From assembly GCA_903903705.1 (NCBI GenBank), contig CAIUZU010000362.1:1-13312 (forward strand): DNA of 13,312 bases. Reading direction: 5' to 3'. Position 1 is the first letter of the stretch, and the number at the start of each line of letters is the position of its first letter. The position numbers and the translations under genes were made by a program. Positions 1 through 7,265 of the stretch are shown piece after piece. The notes beneath the pieces were generated by a model, which saw only the letters and a program-made list of their open reading frames with translations, was not told the DNA's origin and ran no database searches. Origin of the DNA: an uncultured Helicobacteraceae bacterium (GTDB lineage Bacteria; Campylobacterota; Campylobacteria; Campylobacterales; Sulfurimonadaceae).

Positions 1-150
1 AAAGACATACCTGTAATAGTAAACAGTTCGATGACAGGATCTAATAATAAAAGAGAAGCTGAAGTTTTAGGGGCAGACGGTTTTGTAGATAAAACAAAGA
101 GTCAAAACATTATCCCGCTTATTATAGAGATAATGAATAGAAAGAAATAA
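1..150 (+). CDS. cheV: CheV-like chemotaxis protein, C-terminal end of receiver domain (5' truncated)
   Basis: The frame is open from base 1 and gives 49 residues before the TAA at 148-150. It reads as the last beta strands and helix of a response-regulator receiver domain: IPVIVNSSM (strand 4 with the conserved Ser/Thr), then GADGFVDKT with the conserved receiver lysine at residue 31 of the fragment. The combination VNSSM, NNKREAE, LGADGFVDK is typical of CheV, a CheW-domain coupling protein fused to a receiver domain that connects chemoreceptors to CheA at the cell pole. The CheW half lies outside the window, so the CheV assignment rests on resemblance of the receiver tail. Another receiver-domain protein is possible. 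Confidence 0.68.
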   Translation, partial: KDIPVIVNSSMTGSNNKREAEVLGADGFVDKTKSQNIIPLIIEIMNRKK

Positions 151-159
151 CATTTCTTA

Positions 160-179
160 CTCCCCCATAAAAGGGGAAG
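160..179 (-). terminator. Hairpin between convergent cheV-like gene and oadB
   Basis: Read on the minus strand, CTTCCCC (179-173) pairs with GGGGGAG (166-160) around the loop TTTTAT. This gives a 7-bp stem with one G-U wobble. Read on the plus strand, the same site has a C-A mismatch, so it folds better as the end of the oad operon. No long T run follows on either side, so it is a probable but weak terminator, perhaps shared by both convergent genes. Confidence 0.5.
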
Positions 180-182
180 AAG

Positions 183-1517
183 TTATTTGAAGATAGAGAT
201 TAAAACACCTGCTGCAACTGCAGAGCCGATAACACCCGCAACGTTTGGACCCATTGCATGCACCAAGAGCATATTTGTGCGGTCGTACTCCATACCTACT
301 TTATTCGATACGCGAGCCGCCATCGGAACAGCAGAAACACCGGCAGAACCGATAAGCGGATTTACTTTGCTTCCTGGAAACATATTCATAATCTTAGCCA
401 TAATAACACCTGCTGCAGTTCCAGCAGAGAATGCAAGTATACCAAGTGCTAAAATAGCAAGCGTTTCTGCAACCAAAAATTGATCTGATGCAAGTTTTGA
501 ACCGACAGCTAGACCCAAAAAGATGGTTACTATATTGATAAGCGCATTTTGCATTGTATCTGAGAGTCTATCCACAACGCCGCTCTCTTTTAGAAAGTTA
601 CCGAACATAAATGCACCAATAAGAGATGTTGAATCTGGAAGAACCAAAATCGCAAGTACTAAAACCATGATTGGAAAAACTATTTTCTCTATGCGAGAGA
701 CATGTCTCATCGTACTCATTTTTATTCTTCTCTCAGCATCTGTAGTCAACGCTCTCATAATTGGAGGCTGAATGATAGGAACCATCGCCATATATGAGTA
801 AGAAGCAACCGCTATCGCACCAAGAAGCTCAGGAGCTAACTGTGTGGCGATAAAAATAGATGTCGGTCCATCTGCACCACCGATAATGGAGATTGCAGAA
901 GCCTGTTTTAGAGTAAAATCAAATAACGGCGTATACTCTGCAAGCATAATAGCACCTACTAGCGTTCCAAAGATACCAAACTGTGCTGCACCGCCAAGAA
1001 GAGCTGTTTTAGGGTTTGATATAAGCGGACCAAAGTCAGTCATAGCGCCTACGCCCATAAATATTAAGATAGGAAAGAGCTGATTTGCCAATCCCATGCT
1101 GTATATAATGCCCAAAAACCCATCCGGACCAGCCATATTTGCAACAGGAATATTTGCCAAAAGTCCACCAAAACCGATTGGAAGAAGCAGCAACGGCTCA
1201 AAACCTTTTGCGATAGCAAGATAGAAAAGTAAAAATGTTATAAGAATCATAATTACTCTGCCCCATGATTTATGAAAATTACTCATTTTATTGCCTTGTG
1301 AGTCAAGTTCATCAGGGTTAGGGTTTATTAAAGCATTGACGCCAGTTGATTTTAAAAAATTACCAAACATTTCACTAATTGGCTTGGGCTGATATATCTC
1401 CACTTTTGTAGCCACTACCCCATCCACATAATGTTCGGCTGAAGCGACAGAAGCATAAAGAGTATTAAAGCCAAAAAAAATTAATAACAGAAAAAATTTA
1501 ATGGCAATTTTTTTCAT
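183..1517 (-). CDS. oadB: Na+-translocating oxaloacetate decarboxylase, beta subunit
   Basis: This is the integral membrane subunit that decarboxylates carboxybiotin carried by OadA and couples this to Na+ export. It has 444 residues with many hydrophobic segments and the family blocks [14 protein letters not shown] (105-118), GGADGPT (213-219) and [13 protein letters not shown] (386-398). The residues shown to matter in Klebsiella OadB (D203, Y229, N373, G377, S382, R389) all appear here at a constant offset of 13: D216, Y242, N386, G390, S395 and R402. The pump site is therefore intact. The N terminus is unusual. About 60 residues precede the usual first helix, and they begin with a signal-peptide-like stretch ending ASA (25-27) before E28. 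The gene starts 4 bp after the oadA stop and is probably translated by coupling, since the ribosome-binding site is weak. A related decarboxylase beta subunit (methylmalonyl- or glutaconyl-CoA) is possible by sequence, but the neighbouring OadA favours oxaloacetate. Confidence 0.95.
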   Translation of the reverse strand: MKKIAIKFFLLLIFFGFNTLYASVASAEHYVDGVVATKVEIYQPKPISEMFGNFLKSTGVNALINPNPDELDSQGNKMSNFHKSWGRVIMILITFLLFYLAIAKGFEPLLLLPIGFGGLLANIPVANMAGPDGFLGIIYSMGLANQLFPILIFMGVGAMTDFGPLISNPKTALLGGAAQFGIFGTLVGAIMLAEYTPLFDFTLKQASAISIIGGADGPTSIFIATQLAPELLGAIAVASYSYMAMVPIIQPPIMRALTTDAERRIKMSTMRHVSRIEKIVFPIMVLVLAILVLPDSTSLIGAFMFGNFLKESGVVDRLSDTMQNALINIVTIFLGLAVGSKLASDQFLVAETLAILALGILAFSAGTAAGVIMAKIMNMFPGSKVNPLIGSAGVSAVPMAARVSNKVGMEYDRTNMLLVHAMGPNVAGVIGSAVAAGVLISIFK

Positions 1518-1521
1518 ATCA

Positions 1522-3351
1522 TTAGCCTAAAATTGCTACAACTTGTCCTTCTGCTACTTTATCATTTGTTGCAACATTGATGGATTTTACAATACCACTT
1601 TTTGGTGCAACAACATCTATCTCCATTTTCATTGATTCTAAAATTAAAATTACATCACCCTCATTTACTTTTTGACCAGGATTTGCAACTATTTTCCATA
1701 CGTTACCAGGAAGCAATGCTTTAATCTCAGATCCGTTAACAACAGGTGCTGCTTTTGGAACAGATATTGCCGCTGTCGGCACAGAAACTTCCGTACTCTC
1801 TCCGTTTACCGCAACTACTTGAATATCCACGTTACCTTCTGCAACTTGAACACTAAACTTTTGACCATCTACAACTACCGTATAATTTCCGCTTCCCATA
1901 CTTCTACTCCCTTGTGATTTACTTTCTTCTTCTTTTTTCATATTAGATATTTTACGAACATTTAACTCACCCTTCCCTTTTAGAAAAGCGATTCCTTTAT
2001 CATGGCAAGCCGCAGCTATAAAAATATTTTCTTCAGTTATCTCGATATTTTCTGCTTTTAACTTGTCAATCCATGTAGCCAAAGATTTACTCACATCAGC
2101 ATTCGCCAAATCAATAGCCTTTTCAGTCGTAGGTGCTAAACCTAATTTTTCAGAAGCTATTCTTACAATTTCAGGATCCGGTGCAACCGGGGTTTTACCG
2201 AAATAACCAAGAACCATTCTTCCATAACCAGGAGCGATTGCATTCCAAGGACCTTGCATAACATTGTTAAGTGCTTGCTGGAAATAAAACTGTGAAACAG
2301 GCGTTACAGATGTTCCGTATCCACCTTTTTCTACAACTTCAGTCATAGCTGCAATAACTTCCGGAAATCTATCCATAATTCCATTATCACGCATCATCTG
2401 CGTATTTGCAGTAAGTGCACCACCTGGCATTGGAGAGAACGGAATAATAGGAGAAACCATTGTTGCTTCAGGCGGCATAAAATAGTCTGCCAAACAGTGT
2501 TGCAACTCTTTTTCATAAGTAAGTACTTTATCTATCTCAAGTCCGCCAAGGTCATAATTCATCCCTTTTGTAGCATGAAGCATAGTTAAAATATCCGGTT
2601 GGCTAGTTCCACCACTTACAGGAGCAGCAGCCATATCAATACCATCAACACCGGCTTCAAGAGCAGCCATATAAGCAGCAACCGAAACACCCGCAGTTTC
2701 ATGAGTATGAAGTCTCAGGTGTGTTCCCTCTGGAATCAAGCGTCTTGCCATCTGAATAGTTTCAAAAACTTTTTGAGGGTTTGATGTTCCGGAAGCATCT
2801 TTAAAACAGATACTGCTATATGGGATTCCGCTGTCTAATATTTCACGAAGTGTTTTTTCATAAAACTCTACAGTATGAGCGCCAAAACATCCTGGAGGAA
2901 GATCCATCATAGTAACTACAACTTCATGTTTAAGCCCGTGATGAACAATTCGCTCTCCAGAGTATTTTAGATTTTCAACATCATTTAGCGCATCAAAATT
3001 TCTAATCGTTGTCGTACCGTGTTTTTTGAACATTTTAGCATGTAGATCTATTAGCTCTTTAGAACCGGTATCTAACATAACAGTATTGACGCCACGAGCC
3101 AGTGTTTGAAGATTTGCATCAGGTCCAACAATAGCACGAAATTTATCCATCATCTCGAAAGCATCTTCTCTTAAATAGAAGTAAAGAGACTGAAATCTTG
3201 CACCGCCTCCAAATTCAAAGTGAGTAATTCCTGCTCTTTTTGCCGCTTCAACTGCCGGAAAAAAATCGTTCATTAGCACACGACCACCAAAAACTGACTG
3301 GAAACCATCTCTGAAGGTTGTATCCATTACATCTATAAATTTTTTAGCCAT
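1522..3351 (-). CDS. oadA: Oxaloacetate decarboxylase alpha subunit (carboxyltransferase plus biotinyl domain), divergent form
   Basis: This subunit transfers the carboxyl group from oxaloacetate to its own biotin, and the carboxybiotin then moves to OadB. It has 609 residues. The carboxyltransferase barrel spans about 5-300, with [10 protein letters not shown] (10-19), LARG (84-87), FDALND (119-124), FKDASG (183-188) and the metal-binding LHTH (H215, H217). A conserved PYC/OADA domain spans about 300-470, a Ser/Lys/Gly-rich linker about 472-488, and a biotinyl domain about 535-609. K575 in ESMKME is the biotin attachment site. The barrel departs from the usual OadA/PycB sequence: RDGFQ replaces RDAHQ, and the usual WGGATFD becomes GGGARFQ. 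The catalytic Asp, Arg, Lys and His positions are kept. Pyruvate carboxylase subunit B is the main alternative, but flanking oadG and oadB and the absence of a biotin carboxylase gene favour the decarboxylase. AAGGAT lies 7 nt before the ATG at 3351, and the gene is 10 bp from oadG. Confidence 0.92.
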   Translation of the reverse strand: MAKKFIDVMDTTFRDGFQSVFGGRVLMNDFFPAVEAAKRAGITHFEFGGGARFQSLYFYLREDAFEMMDKFRAIVGPDANLQTLARGVNTVMLDTGSKELIDLHAKMFKKHGTTTIRNFDALNDVENLKYSGERIVHHGLKHEVVVTMMDLPPGCFGAHTVEFYEKTLREILDSGIPYSSICFKDASGTSNPQKVFETIQMARRLIPEGTHLRLHTHETAGVSVAAYMAALEAGVDGIDMAAAPVSGGTSQPDILTMLHATKGMNYDLGGLEIDKVLTYEKELQHCLADYFMPPEATMVSPIIPFSPMPGGALTANTQMMRDNGIMDRFPEVIAAMTEVVEKGGYGTSVTPVSQFYFQQALNNVMQGPWNAIAPGYGRMVLGYFGKTPVAPDPEIVRIASEKLGLAPTTEKAIDLANADVSKSLATWIDKLKAENIEITEENIFIAAACHDKGIAFLKGKGELNVRKISNMKKEEESKSQGSRSMGSGNYTVVVDGQKFSVQVAEGNVDIQVVAVNGESTEVSVPTAAISVPKAAPVVNGSEIKALLPGNVWKIVANPGQKVNEGDVILILESMKMEIDVVAPKSGIVKSINVATNDKVAEGQVVAILG

Positions 3352-3361
3352 ATATAAATCC

Positions 3362-3631
3362 TTAACTTTCTATGTGATGTTTAATCGCTGCCGTAATAGC
3401 TGCAACTATCTTTTTCTGATCTACTTGATCATTTTGAATACTTTGAATACTTTGAATACATTGAGTGCTTTGAACTGAAGAATTTGTATCTACTAGAATT
3501 TCAGGAAAAAATCTATGTACAAAATTTGACATACCACCCATGAAATATATCATTATTATCAAAAATAAAAATACAGTTCCCATCCCAAGAAACATAAATT
3601 TAATACTCTCTACTACAAGGTTAGTTTCCAT
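3362..3631 (-). CDS. oadG: Oxaloacetate decarboxylase gamma subunit
   Basis: OadG is the small membrane anchor that assembles alpha and beta subunits. This protein of 89 residues has one N-terminal transmembrane helix (about 10-33), a variable hydrophilic linker, and a C-terminal segment KKIVAAITAAIKHHIES. That ending is typical of OadG and related decarboxylase gamma/delta subunits, and its histidines recall the metal-binding tail of Klebsiella OadG. I chose ATG 3631 because AAAAGG lies 7 nt upstream. An in-frame ATG at 3649 would add six residues but has no ribosome-binding site. The linker contains I-Q-S tripeptide repeats encoded by a 9-bp tandem repeat. It is the first gene of the oadGAB operon, in the same order as in Klebsiella. 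Sequence alone is weak for so variable a family, so context carries much of the call. Confidence 0.87.
   Translation of the reverse strand: METNLVVESIKFMFLGMGTVFLFLIIMIYFMGGMSNFVHRFFPEILVDTNSSVQSTQCIQSIQSIQNDQVDQKKIVAAITAAIKHHIES
3433..3477. repeat. 9-bp tandem repeat inside oadG
   Basis: The unit tttgaatac (plus strand) occurs three times without change at 3433-3441, 3442-3450 and 3451-3459. Two degenerate copies follow at 3460-3468 and 3469-3477. In the oadG frame the unit encodes Ile-Gln-Ser. Because the unit is a multiple of three, gain or loss of copies would change linker length without a frameshift. Confidence 0.9.
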
Positions 3632-3666
3632 TAATATACCTTTTCTCATATGTTTCGCGGTACTTT

Positions 3667-3672
3667 ACTATA
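3667..3672 (-). promoter_or_regulatory. Possible -10 box for oadGAB
   Basis: TATAGT on the minus strand lies about 36 nt upstream of the chosen oadG ATG, in an AT-rich divergent intergenic region of about 145 bp. There is no recognisable -35 at the expected distance, so this is a tentative call. Confidence 0.35.
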
Positions 3673-3742
3673 TTAATGTTTAAAAAGAGTTTGTGCCATT
3701 TTTGCAGCATTTAAAAATTCTCGTGTTGTTACTTTTTGATTA

Positions 3743-3748
3743 TATAAT
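3743..3748 (+). promoter_or_regulatory. -10 box for the DUF3817 gene cluster
   Basis: A perfect TATAAT lies 27 bp before the ATG at 3776 and follows a T-rich stretch (3732-3738). This is the common promoter form in Campylobacterota, where a clear -35 is often lacking. AGGA at 3767-3770 serves as the ribosome-binding site. Confidence 0.6.
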
Positions 3749-3775
3749 TCACAAAAAAAGAATTATAGGACTAAT

Positions 3776-4081
3776 ATGAGAAATGAAAATGTAGTAAAAT
3801 TTGGACAAATCAATACAATAGAAGGCTACTCATATCTTGCTCTTGTTTTTATTGCGATGCCTCTGAAATATCTATTTGACGTACCTTTGGCGGTAAAAAT
3901 AGTCGGAATAATTCACGGAATACTCTTTATAATATTTTGCTACTACTTATTAATAGCATGGAGAGAGAGCAAATGGGCGTTTAAAGAAAATATCATATTT
4001 TTTATAGCTTCTCTTGTACCATTTGGAACTTTTTTCACCAAAGCAAAAATTAAAACTTATGAATTAAAAAGTTTTAATTAG
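3776..4081 (+). CDS. DUF3817 family small integral membrane protein
   Basis: This protein of 101 residues has three likely membrane segments (about 18-34, 38-61 and 72-88) and a short basic C-terminal tail. The block EGYSYLALVFIAMPLKY (16-32), followed by a second hydrophobic segment with the motif GIIHG (44-48), matches the DUF3817 (YdzA-like) family of unknown function. In this family the EG...MPLKY signature is conserved across many bacteria. It begins 5 nt after AGGA and has its own -10 box. It heads a plus-strand run of three tiny membrane-protein genes. The first gap is 36 bp and the second 7 bp, so they are probably co-transcribed. I know of no assigned biochemical role. Confidence 0.85.
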   Translation: MRNENVVKFGQINTIEGYSYLALVFIAMPLKYLFDVPLAVKIVGIIHGILFIIFCYYLLIAWRESKWAFKENIIFFIASLVPFGTFFTKAKIKTYELKSFN

Positions 4082-4117
4082 TTAAAATATTTTTTTAATT
4101 ATCATAGGGGAGTGTTT

Positions 4118-4426
4118 ATGATTGTCGGAATGAATGAACAAGATTTTATGGCATATATTATATTTGGATTAATGCTTAATTTTGCTTTTTCTATATTTTT
4201 TGGGCTATACCTTAGTAAAAATATAGGAATGCAAGAGATGATTCAATCTAAAGGAGATAAAGAGCAGTCTCTGCTTGTGAGCCTAAGTCTCTTTATCCCT
4301 TTTGCAAAAATGCTAATAACTCTCTACAGAGTTGCAATTTTGCAGATATTTTTTCTAAATAGAGGTTATACACATAAAGAGTTTTGGATATATATGACTA
4401 CAAACCAGTTAAATAAAGTGGACTAA
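4118..4426 (+). CDS. Unknown small membrane protein, 102 residues
   Basis: I do not recognise the family. Two hydrophobic regions, about 10-33 and 51-81, are separated by a polar stretch rich in Lys and Glu (34-50). The C terminus is hydrophilic with aromatic residues (about 82-102). The ATG at 4118 is preceded by AGGGGA (4106-4111) at 6 nt, an excellent ribosome-binding site. A GTG two codons upstream (4112) overlaps that site and is unlikely to be the start. It is the middle gene of the cluster that begins with DUF3817, which suggests a shared membrane role that cannot be named from sequence. Confidence 0.75.
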   Translation: MIVGMNEQDFMAYIIFGLMLNFAFSIFFGLYLSKNIGMQEMIQSKGDKEQSLLVSLSLFIPFAKMLITLYRVAILQIFFLNRGYTHKEFWIYMTTNQLNKVD

Positions 4427-4433
4427 ACGGAAG

Positions 4434-4580
4434 ATGGAAAACTTTAAAATGAGTATTATACTTGCTATCTTGGGCAGTATTATTTTTTCGCTTGTTTTTA
4501 TTTTACTAGCTTTTGTCGTGCCGACAGCAAATGAAGATGCAACACCTCAAAAAAAGTATCCTCAAGCGATTTCAAAATAG
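4434..4580 (+). CDS. Unknown single-helix membrane microprotein, 48 residues
   Basis: ATG at 4434 opens a 48-residue frame ending in TAG at 4578-4580. A short N terminus (MENFKM) is followed by one continuous hydrophobic helix (about 7-30) and a polar tail with TANEDATPQKK, which would lie on one side of the membrane. It starts 7 bp after the stop of the preceding gene. CGGAAG is immediately upstream but close to the ATG, so translation may be coupled. Position, codon pattern and the clean helix-plus-tail layout argue for a real gene, although I recognise no family. It could instead start at the internal Met6, leaving 43 residues. Confidence 0.62.
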   Translation: MENFKMSIILAILGSIIFSLVFILLAFVVPTANEDATPQKKYPQAISK

Positions 4581-4594
4581 AACGTAGCGTAGGT

Positions 4595-5098
4595 TTATAG
4601 AGATTTTTTAATCTCAATCAACTTTAGCGTCTCATACGCACAAAGCGGATTTAACCTTACTGCACCGATTTCTAGTGCCTTAACGCATAATCTTAAATAA
4701 TCTAGATTGCTCTCATACATAATTGCCTCTAGGAGTTTTTGAGCATCTTTAATACGAAGATTTCGAGCAACACCTAAATTTTTATGTGCCAAATTTCTTA
4801 TATCCGTATAATCCAAATCTATTCCCTCTAGATTATCTCTTTTTAATTCGTGAATATGTTTGTAAAAAATTATTTTAGATTTTAAAATCTGAACAACATA
4901 ATCTTTCACAAGCTCACTAATTGTCTCTTCATCTAGATAGAGTTCGTAAACTGCCTCATTGATTTGATAACGATAATTCGAAATATCTAAATGCTCAAAA
5001 TTTTTTTGAATAAAAAAACTGCCCTCATCAAGCAATTTATCTATATTACGGCGAAGTTCAGCATTTTTCTGCTCTCTTTTTTCTCTATAATCAATCAT
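4595..5098 (-). CDS. Unknown conserved-looking soluble protein, 167 residues
   Basis: I do not recognise this family. The protein is highly charged and predicted to be mostly helical, with no signal peptide or membrane segment. The N terminus (1-25) is rich in Arg, Lys and Glu. A middle region includes YRYQINEAVYELYLDEE (about 42-58), and the C-terminal half reads like packed helices with LRLCVKALEIGAVRLNP (about 136-152). The ATG at 5098 is the only reasonable start, yet it lacks a clear ribosome-binding site. It is convergent with the small membrane cluster (14 bp gap) and lies downstream of htpG in the same direction, but the htpG terminator separates them, so it is probably transcribed alone. 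Confidence 0.75.
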   Translation of the reverse strand: MIDYREKREQKNAELRRNIDKLLDEGSFFIQKNFEHLDISNYRYQINEAVYELYLDEETISELVKDYVVQILKSKIIFYKHIHELKRDNLEGIDLDYTDIRNLAHKNLGVARNLRIKDAQKLLEAIMYESNLDYLRLCVKALEIGAVRLNPLCAYETLKLIEIKKSL

Positions 5099-5162
5099 AA
5101 AGCTATGATACCACAGCTTTGTTTTTCTCTTATAATTTAGAATTGAAAAATAGCATTTAAAA

Positions 5163-5195
5163 GGTTATGAGTGCTACTAGAATACACTCACAACC
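5163..5195 (-). terminator. Rho-independent terminator of htpG
   Basis: The arms 5195-5185 and 5173-5163 form an 11-bp stem around an 11-nt loop. In minus-strand RNA every position pairs, with one G-U wobble at 5191/5167. In plus-strand RNA that position is an A-C mismatch. A short T run (CCTTTT) follows on the minus strand. The direction bias and the position 10 bp beyond the htpG stop mark it as the htpG terminator. Confidence 0.85.
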
Positions 5196-5204
5196 ATAAA
5201 GTTA

Positions 5205-7097
5205 TTAGATAGCTTTTGTAATGATTCTATTTAGTCTTAGGATAAAACCGGCAGTATCTTCTATCTCTTTGCCATCAAACAGTTTTGCCTGATCTAAAAG
5301 TACATGTGCTGCATCGCTGATTAGATTTTGATCAACAGAATCTTTTAGTTTTATAATAAGCTCATGCTTTGGATTTATCTGTAAGATATATACCGGAGCC
5401 GGAGCATCGCTATGTTGTCCCATCTGTCTCATAATCTGAGCCATCATAAAAGATGGATCTTCTTTGTCCTCTTTTAGTTTTACAGGAGAGTCAACCAAAT
5501 CAAAAGTAACTTCAACAGATTTTACACTCTCCCCTAAAATATCTTTAAGCTCTTTCGTTAAGCCTTCAAATGCTTTTGTGCTCTCTTCATGAGCTTTTTT
5601 ATCATCTTCATTCTCTTCAAACTTAGCATCCGCTACAGAAATAAGCTTATACTCTTTATACTCAGTTACCATTGGGAATATGATAGTATCAACCTCTTCA
5701 TTAAGCACTAAAACATCAATGCCGCGAGATTTGAAACGCTCTAAAGACGGCGAGTTTTTAAGCATGGAGAGAGATGCTTTACCGGTTATGTAGTAAATCT
5801 CTTTTTTAGCTTCATCTACATTTTTAACAAAATCCTCTATCATCACTTTTTCATCTGAATTAAGAGTATTAAACTTCATAAGCTCCATGATTTTTTCACG
5901 ATTGCCGTAGTCGCTGTAGAGTCCCTCTTTTAATACATTTCCAAACTGAGCGAAGAATGTATTGTACTTCTCTTTCTCATTTTTTGCCATTTTTGCAAGT
6001 TCTGAGAGTACCTTTTTAACTGAAGCATTTTTGATTTTTGCCATAACTGCATTTGATTGTAAAATCTCACGAGAAACATTAAGCGGAAGATCTTTAGAAT
6101 CAATAACACCGCGTAAAAATCTCATATATGTCGGCATTAGCTCTTTTTCATCATCTGTAATAAATACACGGTTGATGTAGAGTTTTATACCTGTTTGATA
6201 ATCAACTCTGTAGAGATCCATCGGTGCTTTTGATGGGATGTAAAATAGTGTCGTGTACTCTATAGCACCTTCTGCTTTGTTGTGCATCCATGCAAGCGGC
6301 TCTTCTGAAGAATGAGCGATTGAGCTATAAAAATCTTTATACTCTTCATCTTTTATCTCACTTTTTGCAATTGTCCAAAGTGCATTTGCACGGTTAATCT
6401 GCACATTTTCAATCTCATTTCTTGATGGTTCTATCTCTTTGCCATCATCATCTTTTTTTGCAGGAATATAGTTCTCTTTGTCCATAAAAATTGGGAAAGG
6501 TATATGGTTAGAGTATTTTTTTATGATATTTTCAACTCTGTAGCTCTCTAAAAATTCGCCCTCATCATCATTTAAGTGCATAACGATTTGAGTTCCGTGC
6601 CCTTCCATCAAAGCTTCTTCTAGCTCAAACTCTCCATCACCTTTGCTTGTCCACAGATAAGCTTTCTCTTGGGCTGCTTTTTTCGTTGTTACTTCAACTT
6701 TGTGTGCAACCATAAAACATGAGTAAAAACCTACACCGAACTGACCGATAAGATTTGAATCTTTTTTCTGATCTCCTGTTAGATTTTCTAAAAACGCTTT
6801 TGTCCCTGATTTTGCAATGGTACCGAGGTTATTCATGAGATCTTCCTCATTCATACCGATACCGCTGTCTCTGATAGTAAGCGTTTTCGCCTCTTTACTT
6901 GCAACTATATCAATGCGTGGCGAAAAGGTTACGCCTTTATAAGCATCATCTGTTAAAACCAGCATATTTAGCTTATCAAGTGCATCCGATGCGTTTGAAA
7001 CCAACTCACGGATAAATATCTCTTTATTTGAGTAGAGCGAGTGTATCATTAGATTTAATATTTGATTTGCTTCTGTCTGAAACTGATGTTTTGCCAT
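5205..7097 (-). CDS. htpG: Molecular chaperone HtpG (bacterial Hsp90)
   Basis: HtpG is a cytosolic ATP-dependent homodimeric chaperone that remodels late folding intermediates and aids recovery from heat stress. This one is 630 residues, close to the 624 of E. coli HtpG. The N-terminal GHKL ATPase domain carries RELVSNASDAL (30-40), with catalytic Glu31 and Mg-binding Asn35. IRDSGIGMN (75-83) provides the adenine-contacting Asp77, and GQFGVGFYS forms the ATP lid and glycine-rich loop. The middle domain has NVSREILQSN with the conserved gamma-phosphate-sensing Arg. The C-terminal dimerisation domain ends in AGFILRLNRII. AAGGAT lies 7 nt before the ATG at 7097. It is a single-gene unit with its own promoter and terminator, and a HAIR-like repeat over the -35 box suggests HspR-type repression. 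Nothing appears truncated or altered. Confidence 0.98.
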   Translation of the reverse strand: MAKHQFQTEANQILNLMIHSLYSNKEIFIRELVSNASDALDKLNMLVLTDDAYKGVTFSPRIDIVASKEAKTLTIRDSGIGMNEEDLMNNLGTIAKSGTKAFLENLTGDQKKDSNLIGQFGVGFYSCFMVAHKVEVTTKKAAQEKAYLWTSKGDGEFELEEALMEGHGTQIVMHLNDDEGEFLESYRVENIIKKYSNHIPFPIFMDKENYIPAKKDDDGKEIEPSRNEIENVQINRANALWTIAKSEIKDEEYKDFYSSIAHSSEEPLAWMHNKAEGAIEYTTLFYIPSKAPMDLYRVDYQTGIKLYINRVFITDDEKELMPTYMRFLRGVIDSKDLPLNVSREILQSNAVMAKIKNASVKKVLSELAKMAKNEKEKYNTFFAQFGNVLKEGLYSDYGNREKIMELMKFNTLNSDEKVMIEDFVKNVDEAKKEIYYITGKASLSMLKNSPSLERFKSRGIDVLVLNEEVDTIIFPMVTEYKEYKLISVADAKFEENEDDKKAHEESTKAFEGLTKELKDILGESVKSVEVTFDLVDSPVKLKEDKEDPSFMMAQIMRQMGQHSDAPAPVYILQINPKHELIIKLKDSVDQNLISDAAHVLLDQAKLFDGKEIEDTAGFILRLNRIITKAI

Positions 7098-7160
7098 CGT
7101 TTGAATCCTTTAATTTAAAATTTCAAGGCAATGGTAGCAAAAAAAAGTTAATGAGTGCAA

Positions 7161-7189
7161 ATCATATCAACTTACATTAGTCTGGTCAA
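7161..7189 (-). promoter_or_regulatory. Sigma70-type promoter of htpG
   Basis: On the minus strand a -35 box TTGACC (7189-7184) and a -10 box TATGAT (7166-7161) are separated by exactly 17 bp. Each differs from consensus at one base. Transcription would begin near 7154, giving a leader of about 56 nt before htpG. It is the most consensus-like promoter in the window. Confidence 0.78.
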
Positions 7190-7214
7190 CTCAACTACAT
7201 TTAGTCCAAGTTGA
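7167..7214. repeat. Cluster of TCAACT hexamers between divergent promoters
   Basis: TCAACT occurs at 7167-7172, 7186-7191 and 7191-7196 (the last two share one base), and inverted as AGTTGA at 7209-7214. The outermost copies extend to the inverted heptamers TCAACTT (7167-7173) and AAGTTGA (7208-7214), whose centres are 41 bp apart, close to four helical turns. The cluster spans the htpG -35 and the region expected for the -35 of the divergent gene. Confidence 0.6.
7175..7195 (-). promoter_or_regulatory. HAIR-like (HspR-type) operator over the htpG -35
   Basis: On the minus strand the half-sites GTTGAGT and ACTAATG are separated by 7 bp. The HAIR element bound by HspR is CTTGAGT, 7 bp, ACTCAAG, so 11 of 14 positions match (6/7 and 5/7). 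The -35 box lies within the element, where a repressor would exclude RNA polymerase. HspR is a known heat-shock repressor in Helicobacter and Campylobacter. Its presence in this genome cannot be seen here. Confidence 0.45.
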
Positions 7215-7227
7215 ATTAATATTTTTT

Positions 7228-7236
7228 TGCTACAAT
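7228..7236 (+). promoter_or_regulatory. Extended -10 promoter of the 7266 gene
   Basis: TGC followed by TACAAT (7231-7236) forms an extended -10 box preceded by a T7 run. The nearest -35-like hexamer, TTGAAT (7211-7216), is at a short 14-bp spacing. Transcription would begin near 7243, shortly before the ribosome-binding site AAGGAG (7254-7259). Confidence 0.6.
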
Positions 7237-7265
7237 CATACAATTATATTTTCAAGGAGAACGGT

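Noticed and set aside
2599..2784. Open antisense frames inside oadA, oadB, htpG and uup
   Set aside because: They lack ribosome-binding sites and plausible protein composition, and they mirror codon bias of strongly supported genes on the other strand.
4112..4117. GTG start two codons before the chosen start of the 102-residue protein
   Set aside because: It touches the ribosome-binding site AGGGGA, leaving no spacing. ATG 4118 has ideal spacing.
4600..4615. Perfect 6-bp stem GAGATT/AATCTC with TTTT loop at the end of the 4595-5098 gene
   Set aside because: There is no T run after the stem in either direction, and it lies inside coding sequence, so a terminator call is not supported.
5131..5136. 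Perfect TATAAT on the plus strand between htpG and the 167-residue gene
   Set aside because: No plus-strand gene or RNA structure follows. It occurs in AT-rich DNA where such hexamers arise easily.
5163..5195. Resemblance of GAGTG...CACTC near the htpG end to the CIRCE heat-shock operator
   Set aside because: CIRCE reads TTAGCACTC, 9 bp, GAGTGCTAA. Here the arms are in the opposite order, the spacing differs, and the site lies after the gene. It is explained as a terminator stem.
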